Shown: positions 45,910 to 58,031, counted from the first letter of the stretch. The stretch: DNA of 64,000 bases from Cladocopium goreaui (GCA_947184155.2 CAMXCT020001423.1:89336-153335); one strand, 5' to 3'. The notes: generated by a model from the letters alone, not told the origin. Translations and numbers: made by a program.

Positions 45910-48900
45910 GTCCAGATCCCCTGAGATCCACAGAAACATCATATAACTAGGATCAACTAGGATCATATATATATATATACACATATTGTGTTATATATAT
46001 ATATGTGTGTTTATATCTAACTATAACTATAATACACTGTAAGATGTGTCCTGTAACATCCTGTCATAAATACTGTATATCCACGAATCCATACCAAGTA
46101 ATAGTCATAGTTCCTTTGGCATAAGTATGACTAAAACATAGTTCTCAAAGAAATCAGCAGCTTGACAAACCCCAACTCATGGGAGAATCTATGTTGCGGG
46201 GTGGTATATTTTTTTAATTTTGTGTGTATATATTGGTGCATGTAGTATCATGTAAGCGTGTAGCCAAGTAAAAAGGAAATTTTCAATGGGCAAAAAAAGT
46301 GATGGGTATTCTTCCAGCGATTGCTGTCCAACCCTCCATGGACTCGTGTGTCGACAAGTTGAAGCCTGTAGGGCTATAGTCATGTGTCAATACTCCGAAT
46401 GCTCGAACGGTTAAGTTAGGAATACATAATAAAGTGGGTGTCACCAACATACAATGAGCTGCTTTCTACCTATATTTGAATCAACATCATCTATAAATAT
46501 ATATATATACATATATATATAGTATGTTGATAAGAGTGTGCCAGCAAATGATGCTTGTAAACAAGCATTGGTTTTATATAAAGCCAACATGACCCAAGCA
46601 AGCTGTATCGCCTAGGGGCCGGCACTGGCTTTGCTTCCATTTCTGGATTTCTTCAACCATCGCAGTGCTATGCGTCGCGGCTCTATTGATTGGACCTGCT
46701 CCTTTCATGAGAGGTGCACGCACTCAGTGGCCAGCATGGTATCTAACCTGGACTAGGAGCGATGACTTGAGCAAAGCCCTGGAGAGTTCAGTAGTTGCTT
46801 TAATTTTGTGCTATTCTTAGACGAATATGTTAACCTATCCAATCCCAACCAGCTTACAACAGCTTTTTTTTGCAGGGGTATCGAAGATTGGCCATGGACT
46901 CCATGGACATGTTCAATTGAGTTCCATTGAGTCCAGTGGGAATCCCGATGAAAGTATTCGGTCTCGGTCCCGTTTGTTGAGGGATTGCTGTTTTCTTATT
47001 TGAATGCATTTGGTAAGCTTACGAAAATGGTTGGTGCAATACAAACTTGGAAAAGAAACAAAAGATCTTCGATGTGAGTTCTCGGATTCTATCAGGTCAT
47101 TACCAACACGAGTATCCATTGGTAGGTTCGACTGGTGGGTAACTCCCCACAGACATCAGAATTCTCCGGAAATCATGGGATTATGGTACGATCAAAGACC
47201 CACAATGAAGGCTTTCGTCAAGGCAGCTTTCTGTTTGGCTATAGCTCCAACGACTGTTGGGTATATGGTAAAGATGAATCTACAGTTGACTACAGTTGAA
47301 TCGGTCTATATCGATCTCAAATTGCACATATTGCCAACATTTCAAAATTTGCTTCAACCATGATTTTAGAACATGCTAATCATCATGGCAATACTAATGC
47401 TAAGACTAAGAATGTATATATAATTATATATTATATATTCAATATATATATATATATTATTTTTATTTATTTATTTATTTATTTAGTTTTTTATGATTAT
47501 AATTATACCCATATTAGTGTTTATTATATATATGTAGATATATACAGTATATCATGATTACTGTACAGTAGTCTTACATGATGCCTGGCCCCGGCATCCG
47601 CCAGGCACGGCTCCGTGGCCATGGTTGCGGATCGCTTCATCGCTGCGGGCGAAGAGCTGAGCTTCGTCTACGTCTCAGCGCCGGACGCAGTGCTGCTGGT
47701 GCAGTATGCCATGGCGCCCGAGGTTCTCGGCAACCTGCACAACATGGCAGGCGCCCGGCCCTGGGGTCATTTAGAGTATGTTTCAACATGTTTTAGGATC
47801 CCTGTTGGTTGATGATTAGTAGGGGATTATGAGTTACACATTGGGGATTATTAGCATATTACAATCCATTAGGAGGATCATGTGTTCAACCTGTGTAAAG
47901 CAACGACATGGGGTTTTGAATACTGCATTGGGGTGGGTTGCAACAATAGAGGATACCTTATTTCTGGATATTTGTGGCATTTGATGAGATGTGTTTGATT
48001 TGATCAAATTTGCGGGTCTGAAGGCTGAAAGCGTTTCTGCATAGAGGGGCACACAATAAACGACAAAGTGGTACATGTTTTGTTTTTGTGCCACATCCAA
48101 TTGAAGGTTTCATGTTGATTGGCATAGCTCCTAGCTGGCATTTGCAGCTCGATCTGGTCCTAGCCACTCTACAGCGTCTACTGAATACACCCCATGAGTT
48201 CAGTCTTGGATTCTTTCAGTCTTGTGAGTAGGAAAATTGGACATTGACATCACGGGGATTGGTTTCTGGGTTTCTTTAAGAGGTTTTTTGGTCCCATTGG
48301 GTTCCAGCAACTGAAATCCTCCACTGGGGCCATGGTTTTTTCAGGTGTCCAGGTTTTTCCTGACGATGTCGGCGCGGTGTGGGAGGAGAAGTGGCGGCTT
48401 AGCGGTGGATCCTGATGGGCGTTTGAGTCATCGGTGAGCCCCCAAAATCCATAACTTGTTGAACGTTTGGCTAGGGGAATATAACTATAATTAGAGTTAA
48501 AAGGGTCATAAACCTGGGCCTCAGCTTGTACAAACAGTTTTTACTGCTTGGGAGGTTCCAATACTTAGATATACTTAGGCTGTTTGTGAACCTTATCACT
48601 TGGGATGATTGGAGCCCTGAGCCCAGGGGTTTCGCGTAGGATGTTATATCCTTTGGAACATGGAATGGCTTATTGTGATGATTTACCTATCAAAAATGGT
48701 CCATAATATCATAGCTACGTTATAGGTTACCAGAGGGTCAGATGGTATACTGAACTCTTCGGAAAGGCGATGGAGAGAGAGAGAGAGAGAGAATTAAAAA
48801 ACATGTTTAAAGCCATTGTCATGGTTGAACCCGCTATGTGTGCTCATGATAAAATGATGTCTACTTATGTCTACTTCTCATGGACTTGCTCTATCTATAT

Positions 48901-49698
48901 TAATTTATTGAGGGTGATATTGGTGTTGAGGATCTCACCCCCCAAAAAAATAGAACAGTAAATGCATACTGAAATAGTGGTAAGCTACTTTTCTATCTTG
49001 CAGGGGGTTCATATATGTTGTTACCGGAGGCTATAGTATCAGTATGGGAACCATTTGTAAAATATACTATCAATAACTCTTGGGATATCACTTTTGATGG
49101 ATCCAAGATATCATAGCTAAATACCTAATTATTAAATTTCAATCTTATGTCATGTGTTAATACGTATCCATTCCTACATATTCAAATACTCCATATATAT
49201 ATATATATGCATAACTTGTTGACGCTATTTTTTTGATCCTGGGACTTGCAATATCTACTCGTCTCCTAAGGCGTGTGCTGAAGCAATGGGGTTGGAATGG
49301 ACATGCACCGCTGCTGTTCACGGTGCCGGACACTGGGCACCACTGCGAACCACTGGGCACCAGTTGGCCACATGACTAGTGTCTTCAAAGTAGAATTGGC
49401 TTACCACATTTCAACATGATCATTGGGTTTACTAAGGTTTACTACATTTGTCCTACTCAATTACTATTCAATACTATTCCAACACATATCAGTATGTATA
49501 TATAGAGATATATATATATATATATGAATAGATTGTTGGCTATATACAGTACATATATTCCCGTGATATTCCCATCATGACCATTATTTTTCACACCATA
49601 AAAACCACCATGACAACATCCGCCGTTGTCTTCAGGACGCTCTTTTCCCCGGTGCGGCCTTGCGGCGGCTGGCAGAGCTGCTGGCAGCGGACACCTGA
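45775..49698 (+). CDS. SET-domain gene, catalytic and C-terminal half
   Basis: Exons 45775-45909, 46616-46738, ~47605-47775, 48148-48223, 48345-48404 and 49636-49698. The first two join in phase 0, as do the fourth and fifth (1+2). Motifs in order: EQRFRRALSAVITRNFALQA (F-x-x-A...S/T-R-x-F helix); GPALALLPFLDFFNHRSA (canonical L-P-x-x-D-x-x-N-H); VADRFIAAGEELSFVYVS (G-E-E-L...Y); then helices LDLVLATLQRLLNTPH and DALFPGAALRRLAELLAADT-TGA typical of the domain following SET in LSMT-like enzymes. All catalytic landmarks of this half are present. It supplies exactly what SET gene 2 (20360-22183) lacks, so they may be one gene with a giant intron. Confidence 0.65.
46616..46738 (+). CDS. SET exon: D-x-x-N-H motif
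   Basis: CCTAG|G to AGCATG|GTATCT, 41 codons, phase 0 to 0. GPALALLPFLDFFNHRSAMR holds the SAM-pocket N-H pair. Joined to the previous exon it reads RRFGW-GPALALLPFLD with no break. Confidence 0.72.
47004..47363 (+). other. 119-codon ORF in a SET gene intron
   Basis: Open from 47004 to 47363 but low in codon bias, and the antisense is partly open as well. It lies between two SET exons. Probably chance. Confidence 0.15.
47605..47775 (+). CDS. SET exon: G-E-E-L-x-x-x-Y
   Basis: CCGCCAG|G acceptor and a GTATGT after 47775. Encodes HGSVAMVADRFIAAGEELSF, VYVSAPDAVLLVQYAM and GNLHNMAGARPWGHL. Phase against both neighbours is unresolved, so a small exon is probably missing on each side. Confidence 0.6.
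48148..48223 (+). CDS. SET gene exon after the catalytic domain
   Basis: TTTGCAG|C to CTT|GTGAGT. LDLVLATLQRLLNTPHEFSL, helical; phase joins to 48345. Confidence 0.55.
48345..48404 (+). CDS. SET gene exon
   Basis: TTTTTCAG|G acceptor in the phase left by 48223; VQVFPDDVGAVWEEKWRLS; GT donor at 48405. Confidence 0.45.
49636..49698 (+). CDS. SET gene terminal exon
   Basis: GTCTTCAG|G, then DALFPGAALRRLAELLAADT and TGA. GC-rich and strongly helical. Phase to 48404 needs an intermediate exon, perhaps within 49000-49370, where open islands occur. Confidence 0.5.
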   Translation, partial: DALFPGAALRRLAELLAADT

Positions 49699-50649
49699 GA
49701 GATGTGGGAAAAATGCAGCAAATGTGGGAAAATGATTGGCAGATTCCTAGAAAAATGATGAAGCATGGAGATTTATGAGGTTTGAGGATTTTAACTTGAT
49801 ATTTGTTGGGGATTCTGATTGGAGAACATGATGAATTAACTCCAGTCTGCATGGGAATTGTCTAGATCTGTTTTCAAATGTAGATCTAGGTAATTTCATG
49901 ACATTTGTTGTTTAGGATGAACCTCATAGAATTTGCTGGAGATTTAGAATTTTATCAATCTGGTAAACATGTACATGTTTGATGGTTGAATAACAGGAAG
50001 ATCAGGAAGCAACCCGTTGGGAAAGTTTGTTCGTAACTAGGTCAACGATTTGGGGTTATGGTATATAGATATAGCTAGAACTGGATGGGGTTGTAAACCA
50101 ACTCATAACTTAAGACTAGGGGGCCCTTTCCCGCAGGATTACCTGGGAATGTGTTTTTTGGCAGTGTTTGACATATTTCACAATTTGTTTGTGATGGCCT
50201 GGTTTAATGAATGTCAACCCTTGGTTACATGTGAATTTGCCAATATATAGTTAATGGGATTGAATGGGGCACTACTGGCAGTTAACCAACAAGAATGTAG
50301 ATCAAACGGGAAAGGAAGGTATTTGTGGATTTTTTTCTGTGTCATTGTTTCACGTTGTTTTCAAATAATGTCAACCACGAATTCAGAAAATTATTTAGGC
50401 AAGGTCCTTCTGACCAAAGCAGATAGCACGGTTGTTTGTTCATCCGCGGAAATATTTACCCCCAAAAGATGCAGAAACAATTGAAATAATGATAAACCTG
50501 GTATAAACAAGATGGGCCTCCCTAGATAGCGAAGATGATTTATAACTCCAATAACTTTGGTTCATGGTAGATATGGCTATAGTTTATGGGGTTTGGAAAC
50601 TAACTTCTAATTAGGGCGGCCTAATGCGCCCTACCTTGTTTTTTTAAAT

Positions 50650-50766
50650 AAATAGATAGATGGATGAAAGGATGATAGATGGATAGATGGATAGGTGGAT
50701 AGGTCGATAGGTGAATAGATGGATAGATGGATAGATGGGTAGTTGGATGGATAGATGGATAGATAG

Positions 50767-50841
<75 letters not shown>

Positions 50842-50855
50842 GTAGATAGATAGAT
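50650..50855 (+). repeat. (GATA)n / (GGAT)n microsatellite
   Basis: GATAGATGGATA variants grading into pure GATA. Confidence 0.95.
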
Positions 50856-51357
50856 AAATAATTTAGACATATTTCATATATCAAATTACATAGACATATA
50901 TTTTATATACATATACACATATTTATTTCTCTCTCTCTATATATATATATATATGTTAAAGACACACACATATATATATAATATTTATACACACATTAAT
51001 ATGTATATATATATATATACACATTGTAGACACACACATATATATATATGTAATAGACATATTTCTACATATTAAATAGGCACACAACATATATATATAT
51101 ACATATTATAGACATATGCCTATTTTTTTCATAATATCTATTTTAATATTATAGACATATATTTATATATACACATTATTCTTTATAGACAAACATGTTC
51201 AAATAGAAATAGATATATACATTTTTATGTATATATATATGAGGCACATATACATATATATATGTTTATAGATATATATATATATATATATAGACAGTTT
51301 TTTTATATATAGGCATATGCATAAATAATTATAGGCACACACATATATATATATTAT

Positions 51358-51500
51358 AGACATACATACATACATACATACATACATGCATACATGCATA
51401 CATGCATACATGCATACATGCATACATGCATACATGCATACATGCATACATGCATACATGCATACATACATACATGCATACATGCATATTTGCATACATG
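51358..51500 (+). repeat. (CATA/CATG)n microsatellite
   Basis: CATACATACATGCATACATG array. Confidence 0.95.
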
Positions 51501-51654
51501 CATATATATATATATATGTGTTGTAGGCACACACACACATATATATTTATAGATAGACATATATATATATGTAAATATATATATATGTATATTTAGATGT
51601 TTATACATATCATATATCTACCAAACCATTTCTTCGCTATTTGTGGGAGCTCCA

Positions 51655-51725
51655 GGAGGATTGCGAAGCCATCGCTGGTGTATGCGCTGCGGCGCAGAGC
51701 CGGGGACGGAGGCGTGACTGGTTTA
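51655..51725 (+). CDS. Candidate exon, unknown
   Basis: GC-rich island ending TTTAG|GTATGG. One frame reads LRYLWELQEDCEAIAGVCAA, another RRIAKPSLVYALRRRAGDGG; both are open. The family-1 element follows 23 bp later. Confidence 0.35.
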
Positions 51726-51747
51726 GGTATGGGGCAGTTTATCCAAT

Positions 51748-51853
51748 CTGGTTGGTGGTTTGGAACATGAATTTTATTTTTCCATATATTGGGAAAAAAG
51801 TCCCAACTGACTAATGACTAATATTTGTCAGAGGGGTTGAAACCACCAACCAG
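51748..51853. mobile_element. Family-1 TIR element with 9-bp target duplication
   Basis: CTGGTTGGTGGTTTGGAACA ... AACCACCAACCAG, flanked by TTATCCAAT at 51739-51747 and 51854-51862. This is the clearest proof that the family moves as DNA. Confidence 0.88.
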
Positions 51854-52379
51854 TTATCCAATAATTTAACCACGAAACTTTGGATTTGGCCAATGTAGCA
51901 AGCAGAAATCACATTTCAACCAAAAAAAATGGGGCATTACAGTTGATTCATGATAGGTTCGGTTAGTGTATAACCCGAATCATTGGTGGATCTATGGTGC
52001 AGATTACAAATCCTGAATGGACTGGGGGGGGCCCGCATTGTATGTTCGGATGGTTTGAGAATTATAGCAGATATAACGGTGTATGAAAGGATTGATGGTT
52101 TGATGCACAAATGGTTGGAATGGAATGGATGCTGCCGCTGATGGTGATGATGACGAGGAATCCTCATGATGGTGATGATGATGAGGGTTTTATTTGCATA
52201 TATATATAGACTTAACATTGGACGGATAACCACAAATATGTTGGATGGAGGGATGTGCACAGAAATAATTAGATAATATTAGATACACAATTGCAATGGT
52301 AAGCTGCGAGTCATCTATATCAGCCCCCCCAGAAAAAGCAGGATGTTTACCCTCAGCAATATTGACTTAATTCCACCAG

Positions 52380-52444
52380 GGCCGTTGGCAAAAGACTTCG
52401 CTATGACCTTATTCGATGCATTCGGGATCAGTTCCAACAGAATG
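52380..52444 (+). CDS. Candidate exon, unknown
   Basis: CCACCAG|G to GAATG|GTGATGG. Reads AVGKRLRYDLIRCIRDQFQQ, helical and basic. No family recognised. Confidence 0.4.
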
Positions 52445-52959
52445 GTGATGGATTTATTTGCATTCTTATGAAGACCTGTTTTATCATAAGTCTTATGCAG
52501 ACCTCACTTCACCCTTGGAAAATGAAGATGGCACAATTGCATTCAATTGCTATCAAGCAATATGTATGGTCATCCTCATGTTCAGCTGTGTTTTTGTGAT
52601 TTCTGCTTGCAGTATACCAATATTGTTTTTTTTCCATGTTTTTCCCTGTCAAATATGGTTTGATTACCCAAAATATGAAGCACTTGGTTTCAGTCTTCGC
52701 AACTGAGGATTGCCCCACTTGGCGGCTCCTCAGTAACCGGGTTCAAATGACTGGTTGAAGCCGTTTGTACATAGGATCAGCCCACTTAAGGCACTTACTA
52801 ACCAAGGTTATCAACCAGTTCGTGTTCCATGCTGCAACCTCTAAACTAACAAAGATATGGAGAAAACGACAAGATATGAAAAACCACATGTTTTTCAGTA
52901 GATCCTTCTATAATTCTATAGAGAAACCATACATGTTCCATTTTTTGTTAATACCTGAG

Positions 52960-53090
52960 GATGACCGATGCCCCAGGAGGCGCCACAGCAGCAGCGCAGC
53001 AGCTGTGCGCCTGTTGCTTTCCTGGCTGCAGCGGGCGCGCCGCCGGTTGGTGTCTTGGGCGGGTCCGGCTGGTGGCCGGTACCCCGGGTC
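52960..53090 (+). other. GC-rich coding-like island, frame unclear
   Basis: All three plus frames are open (for example SCAPVAFLAAAGAPPVGVLG and AVRLLLSWLQRARRRL). Probably exonic from base composition, but the frame cannot be chosen. Confidence 0.3.
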
Positions 53091-53226
53091 AGGTTCAAAA
53101 CGGGGGGAATACCCAAGTCATGGCCATTTTTTGATGGGAAAAGTATGGGTAAATGATGATCTTCAACTTTTGGAGTGCTACTGTAGCCTATTGCCAGACA
53201 CCCAGGTTTGACAACTAGGTGAACGA

Positions 53227-53439
53227 ATGGTTTTTATGGCGGATATCTATGAACCCGGGGCGCAGCCTAAGGCAATGCCAGATGTGTCTATAGACTCCAC
53301 GCACCAGGACGTGGCCTGTTGGATCATGTTTTATCATGAGCAATTCCACATGGCATACCAGGGAAGCTTCTGGGAAACGCTGATGTTCAAGGCTTCCACT
53401 CAAGCCTTTCTTTTGAAAGTGGAACAGTTGGAGCCATGA
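53227..53439 (+). CDS. Small ORF, unknown
   Basis: ATG at 53227 or 53236; reads MADIYEPGAQPKAMPDVSID and ...MFYHEQFHMAYQGSFWET to TGA at 53437. Composition is protein-like. A second short ORF (53523-53654, MDPNWQELRRAVAAVVEGEA...) follows. Both could be pieces of one broken gene. Confidence 0.3.
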   Translation: MVFMADIYEPGAQPKAMPDVSIDSTHQDVACWIMFYHEQFHMAYQGSFWETLMFKASTQAFLLKVEQLEP

Positions 53440-53522
53440 GATGGGAATTGTTTTTGCCACAGAATGCCATATGACTGGGTGGGGGTGAACTTCCATAAAT
53501 CTTCGATTTCCATTTGGGCACC

Positions 53523-53654
53523 ATGGACCCGAATTGGCAGGAGCTGAGAAGGGCCGTTGCGGCAGTGGTGGAGGGTGAAGCGAGGGTACTGGAGCCCGGG
53601 GTAGAGCGAGCTTGGGGGCATCCGGTTGGACGGAGAGCTGAGTACAACTCATAG
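53523..53654 (+). CDS. Small ORF, unknown
   Basis: 43 codons, MDPNWQELRRAVAAVVEGEA then RVLEPGVERAWGHPVGRRAE. Strong purine-first codons and high GC suggest it is or was coding. Confidence 0.3.
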   Translation: MDPNWQELRRAVAAVVEGEARVLEPGVERAWGHPVGRRAEYNS

Positions 53655-53839
53655 TTATAGCATCCCCCCTTCAAAAGTGATAGAAAAGATCTGTATCATC
53701 ACTATTGTATGACTGGATTTTGCTGTTTCCATCTCTTTGGGGGTTGCTTTATATTCTGCTGTATTGGATCCGTGTATAATTGTATAATGTTCATGTTGTT
53801 TGTGCTGCTGGAAGGCGATATGTTTTTTTTGCAACACGT

Positions 53840-54044
53840 TGCCACGTGGTATTGTTTTCACGTATTGCCAGTACTGCTATAATGTTTCTTTTTACTTTAT
53901 GGGTATCATGTGGTCTGTTTTTTAATGAACCTGCACGTTGTTTTCACTATGCTGCGATGCTGTCGGGTCCTATGGCGGCCGCTCGGGATGTTATGTCTCA
54001 ATTCCGCCTCAGAAATCCGGTGATGCTCAATACCTGCCGCTATG
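53840..54044 (+). CDS. Candidate exon with membrane helix
   Basis: An open frame ends at CGCTATG|GTGAGT. It contains a hydrophobic run (ASTAIMFLFTLWVSCGLFF) then AAMLSGPMAAARDVMSQFRL. The 5' border is unclear. No family recognised. Confidence 0.35.
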
Positions 54045-54072
54045 GTGAGTCTTGTGATAATCAGCTGCTTTG

Positions 54073-54190
54073 ATGGGCCATGGACTTAGTTATCTACTGA
54101 GTAAATGAATTATTTTTGATATATATATATATATATAATGGGTTGTGACCCACTTACTAACCAGTTAGCAAACCCCATGGTCCAAGTGAA
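54073..54190. mobile_element. Family-4 TIR element
   Basis: GATGGGCCATGGACTTAG ... TTAGCAAACCCCATGGTCCA with a (TA)n centre. It follows a consensus GTGAGT donor at 54045 by about 28 bp. Confidence 0.55.
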
Positions 54191-54652
54191 TATGGAAGGT
54201 CTGAGTTCAGCTGTGCCTCAGGAAGCCTGACAAAGCCACATTGCTACCGCGTTGCTGACGGAGATTTGCACACCCCAAATCCACATCTTACTCTTTTAAC
54301 TTGTTGATGCTTCGCTGTTTTTGGGTTTTCGCTTACTTTTTCATAGTACCAACCAGAATAATCAGCTAACCAGGATAAATAGTTACATAGAGAATATACA
54401 GTGTATACATCAACCACACATATATATATATTATATATATATGTATACACGTATATATAGTCACTATCCACTATATCATCGCAAGCCGCAAAGAGATATA
54501 TAGTATATAGATAATTGTTTCCAGGATGTCAGGATGGTAAGAATAATAATGTTTTCCCCCATGGCTTCCAGGTTTCCAATGTTTCATCTTTTTGGGAACT
54601 GCTAGAAATGTGGATATTGATCTGTTAGACACCATACGAGCTATGTCACCAG

Positions 54653-54713
54653 GAGGTATGCCTGGAGCAGTTGGAAACCGAAGCGCTGCTTGCGGAACTG
54701 AAGGCCGTCGCAG
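54653..54713 (+). CDS. Candidate exon, coiled helix
   Basis: TCACCAG|G to GTCGCAG|GTAGCA. EVCLEQLETEALLAELKAVA is a clear amphipathic helix. Gene unknown. Confidence 0.45.
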
Positions 54714-55894
54714 GTAGCAAGAAAAAACCATTATCATTTGGGGCTGCCGGTGGATTCTTGTTTTTTTTTTCCCCTTGGTGAACAGTTTACTAGGTGAACT
54801 GCTTTGCTTTATGTTGATGAAATAACTGTGTATAGACCATAGTATGCTATAGTTATAGAGTTGGCTATTGCCCTTTTGGCAATCTAACACTTTGCCACGA
54901 CGGAAAATGGACATGTAATTTATCGGCAAAACATCCAGAAATGGATCATTTTCCATTTGGGACACTTGTAAACAACCAGAGGGTAAACAGTCAGATGTAT
55001 TATGCATATTATATAGTCGAAATTGGAAAGATGTTTAAGCCTTGGATTGATATCACCATACCTGCACCTAGGCTTCCATGGTTGCTATTGTATAGTGAGT
55101 GATTGATTGTCTTTTGGGGAGAGAAGACGTCGCCGCGTGGAGCAGTAATAAGTGATTGTCAAATTCAGCTGTTTCTGTTTGTCTACTTATCTACTTGATG
55201 GCAACCTCAAGTAAAGTCGCCGCAAATGAGTACTGATAGTGTAGATGGGCACTGCAGGTTCTAAAGCTTTTGATTCATAGCCATGTGGCCCAATTCTTGC
55301 AGGTTTCCATCCCGTAAATGCCGTAAACTTCCAGATTCCTATGGCTGGTTGGCCCGTGCACGTGATTTCAGATTAGTTTAGAAGTGAACACATGCTAATA
55401 CTTTGAGAATTCACACATGTAAACACCATTTGCGAAGGACCGTTTTACAACTTCATTACTTGTAGTTCGATGCGAAACTCTTCAAGGTGTGCCCGCAGTT
55501 TGAAGTTGGCTTCGAATCCTATATCCAATCGGAGGCATACAATGCACCATAAACATCCATAAACCTCAAATCTCGCGAGTTATCGACCAATCTACCTGTT
55601 TGGTGGGCCCATGTGGGCCCCACTTTGGTGCGGCGTAGTTTTACGCAACGAGCCCAGCACCAGGTACACAACCTGAGTCCAGCACGACGCCAGTGCGGCA
55701 TGTAGAACAATAACTTGCTGCCACGGATGCCGAGTGTCCTTGATGAACAACATGCATCAACAAGCACTATACCGTGAGGCTATGTAAATATATATATAAA
55801 TGCCCGATAATATATAATGATATATAATGGTCCCTAAATATAAAAATTCTAGAATATTCAAGAACACCCCCAATTACTCGTATTTCGGGATTTC
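54714..55894 (+). other. AT-rich stretch, no plus-strand gene seen
   Basis: Contains the diverged family-2 element (54869-54986). A minus-strand ORF at 55519-55767 (82 codons, Cys/Arg-rich) has no recognisable family. Confidence 0.35.
54869..54986. mobile_element. Family-2 TIR element, diverged
   Basis: TTGCCCTTTTGGCAATCTAAC ends mirrored by AACAACCAGAGGGTAA; AAAATGG / CCATTT inner mirror. Confidence 0.55.
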
Positions 55895-56002
55895 CGGTGG
55901 CATACAATCATCACTGGTGCCCTCCCTGGGGCATCTCTACCCGGAGTGAACATTGCAAAGAACGTCCCTCACCACCTCCGCCAGTTGGGTCACTTCGACT
56001 GA
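55895..56002 (+). CDS. Candidate terminal exon, unknown
   Basis: RWHTIITGALPGASLPGVNI then AKNVPHHLRQLGHFD and TGA. A second frame stays open beyond (LTGHFTNQLSQDSQDLGFVQ), so a frameshift is possible. Confidence 0.35.
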   Translation, partial: RWHTIITGALPGASLPGVNIAKNVPHHLRQLGHFD

Positions 56003-57190
56003 CCGGGCATTTCACCAACCAGTTGTCACAAGACTCACAAGACCTTGGCTTCGTGCAAACCTGTACCATATTCCGGTACTCATAAGTTACGGGCTGCTGT
56101 TCTTGGAGCCATGAGTGGTTTGAAATGAAAAAAGTGGTAGCTTGGCTTGGACTGGTGGAGGATTGCTCATTTATTCTCAACCCATTTCAACCCTATCTAA
56201 AATTTATTAAAATTTGGGATGATAAGCCCCAATGAAACATATTTATATAATTAATTTTAATGAGTCACTGAAAAGTTTGGGGGGTGAGACCCAAATGGGG
56301 TGAGAAAAACCCCTTTAAAAATATGAGAAAACATGGGAAATTAGGGAAAATAATGGAAGATAATGAAGAAAATATGACAACATGACAAGGGACATAAAAA
56401 CATGACAATTTGAGAATTTGACAGTTTGCGAGAACTGTGGCTCAAACTTCTCAGTCAGTGCGCTTGGATGGTATCCAGCACGAGTTTGCAATGTCAAGGG
56501 CTCAGGTTCGTACAAAGCCTGCGGGCAGATCCATCACATGTGATTCTCAAAGGAGAATCAGGACAGCAGTGGTCTCCTTTTTCTTGTAGGTCAAAATATC
56601 TTCAAATGAACGAGCTTGAAATGGCATGGCCTCACAGAGGGCAAGGTAGGGCAGGGTCTCGCCCATCAAACATCTTCAAATATCTTCAAATGAATTAGAA
56701 CAGATGGCAGGGTCTCACACATCAAGGAAGGCAGGGTCTCACAGAAAGGCAGGACTTCACAGAAGACAGGGTCTCGCCCATTAAACAAAGGCAGGGTCTC
56801 ACAGAAGGCAGCACAGAAGGAAGGCCCCTCGCAGAAGGCAAAGCGTCACAGAAGCCAGGATCTCACAGAAGGCAAGGTCTCACAGAGGGCAAGGTCTCAC
56901 AGAAAGCAAGGCGTGCCACTCATAGCAGGGACTCACACAAGGCATGGTTTCACATCTGAAACAAAGGCCTGGTTTCACAGAACACAAGGTGTCACATGTT
57001 GAACTGAGGCCTAACTCTCACAGAAGGAAGGGCGTCGAAAGCAAAGTCTCACAGAGGGTCCAACATTATGAACAAAGGCAGGGTCTCAGAGAAGGAAGGG
57101 CCTCACAGAAGGCAAAGCCTCACAGAAGCCAGGGTCCCACAGAAGGCAAGACCTCACAGAGGGTCTGGCCCACTAAACAAAGGCAGGGTC

Positions 57191-57385
57191 TCACAGAAGG
57201 CAGGGGGGTGCCAAGCCTAGTTTGGCTACAGGCATGCGTATCACATATGACGCAATGCAGGGTTTCACACAATAGACAGGGAAATAAAGGACCTCGCACC
57301 TGAAGGTGTTTTCACCCGTGAAATCACACGCTCCCGAACTGTTGCTCTCCTCTACTGCTCCCACACGCGAGCTGCTCTTGCTCAC
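57191..57385 (-). other. Repeat-borne ORF, copy 1
   Basis: Starts MSKSSSRVGAVEESNSSGAC and continues DFTGENTFRC..., 64 codons. The same start and frame recur at 57732-58031 (-) and 62311-62505 (+). Conservation may simply reflect recent duplication. Confidence 0.35.
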
Positions 57386-57731
57386 TTTCTGGTTGGCGGC
57401 AGAATGACAGGACCGGCCCTGGACACTCTTCCATAACTGAAGCTTAGGATTTTATATTTGGTCTTCGATTGGAGCAAGATACAATCTATAGATATGTAGC
57501 ACAGTTTTCGATATAAATTAGAACAGATGGCAGGGTCTCACACATCAAGGAAGGCAGAGTCTCACAGAAAGGCAGGGCCCCACAGAAGACAGGGTCTCGC
57601 CCATTAAACAAAGGCAGGGTCTCACAGAAGGCAGGATATCATAAAATAAACTAAGTCAGGGTCTCACAGAAGGAAGGGCCTCACAGAAGGCAAAGCCTCA
57701 CAGAAGCCAGGGTCCCACAGAAGGCAAGGCC

Positions 57732-58031
57732 TCACAGAAGCCATGGTCTCACAGAAGGCAAGATCTCACAGAGGGTCTCACAGAAAGGCAGGGCTTCACA
57801 GAAGACAGGGTCCCGCCCATTACACAATGGCAGGGTCTCACAGAAGGCAGGGGGTGCCAAGCCTAGTTTGGCTACAGGCATGCGTATCACAGATGACGCA
57901 ATGCAGGGTCTCACACAATAGACAGGGAAATAAAGGACCTCGCACCTGAAGGTGTTTTCACCCGTGAAATCACACGCTCCCGAACTGTTGCTCTCCTCTA
58001 CTGCTCCCACACGCGAACTGCTCTTGCTCAC
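57732..58031 (-). other. Repeat-borne ORF, copy 2
   Basis: Same N-terminus as copy 1, extended to 99 codons into satellite sequence. Confidence 0.35.

Larger units (their letters stand above)
49699..51649 (+). repeat. Spacer rich in microsatellites
   Basis: Family-5-like fragments at about 50040-50105 and 50536-50620, (GATA)n at 50650-50855, (TA)n with ACACAC blocks at 50940-51350, and (CATG/CATA)n at 51358-51500. No gene seen; ORFs over these arrays are repeat artefacts. Confidence 0.7.

Noticed and set aside
50621..51608. Tyr-Leu-Ser-Ile and Met-His-Val-Cys ORFs
   Set aside because: Microsatellite translations.
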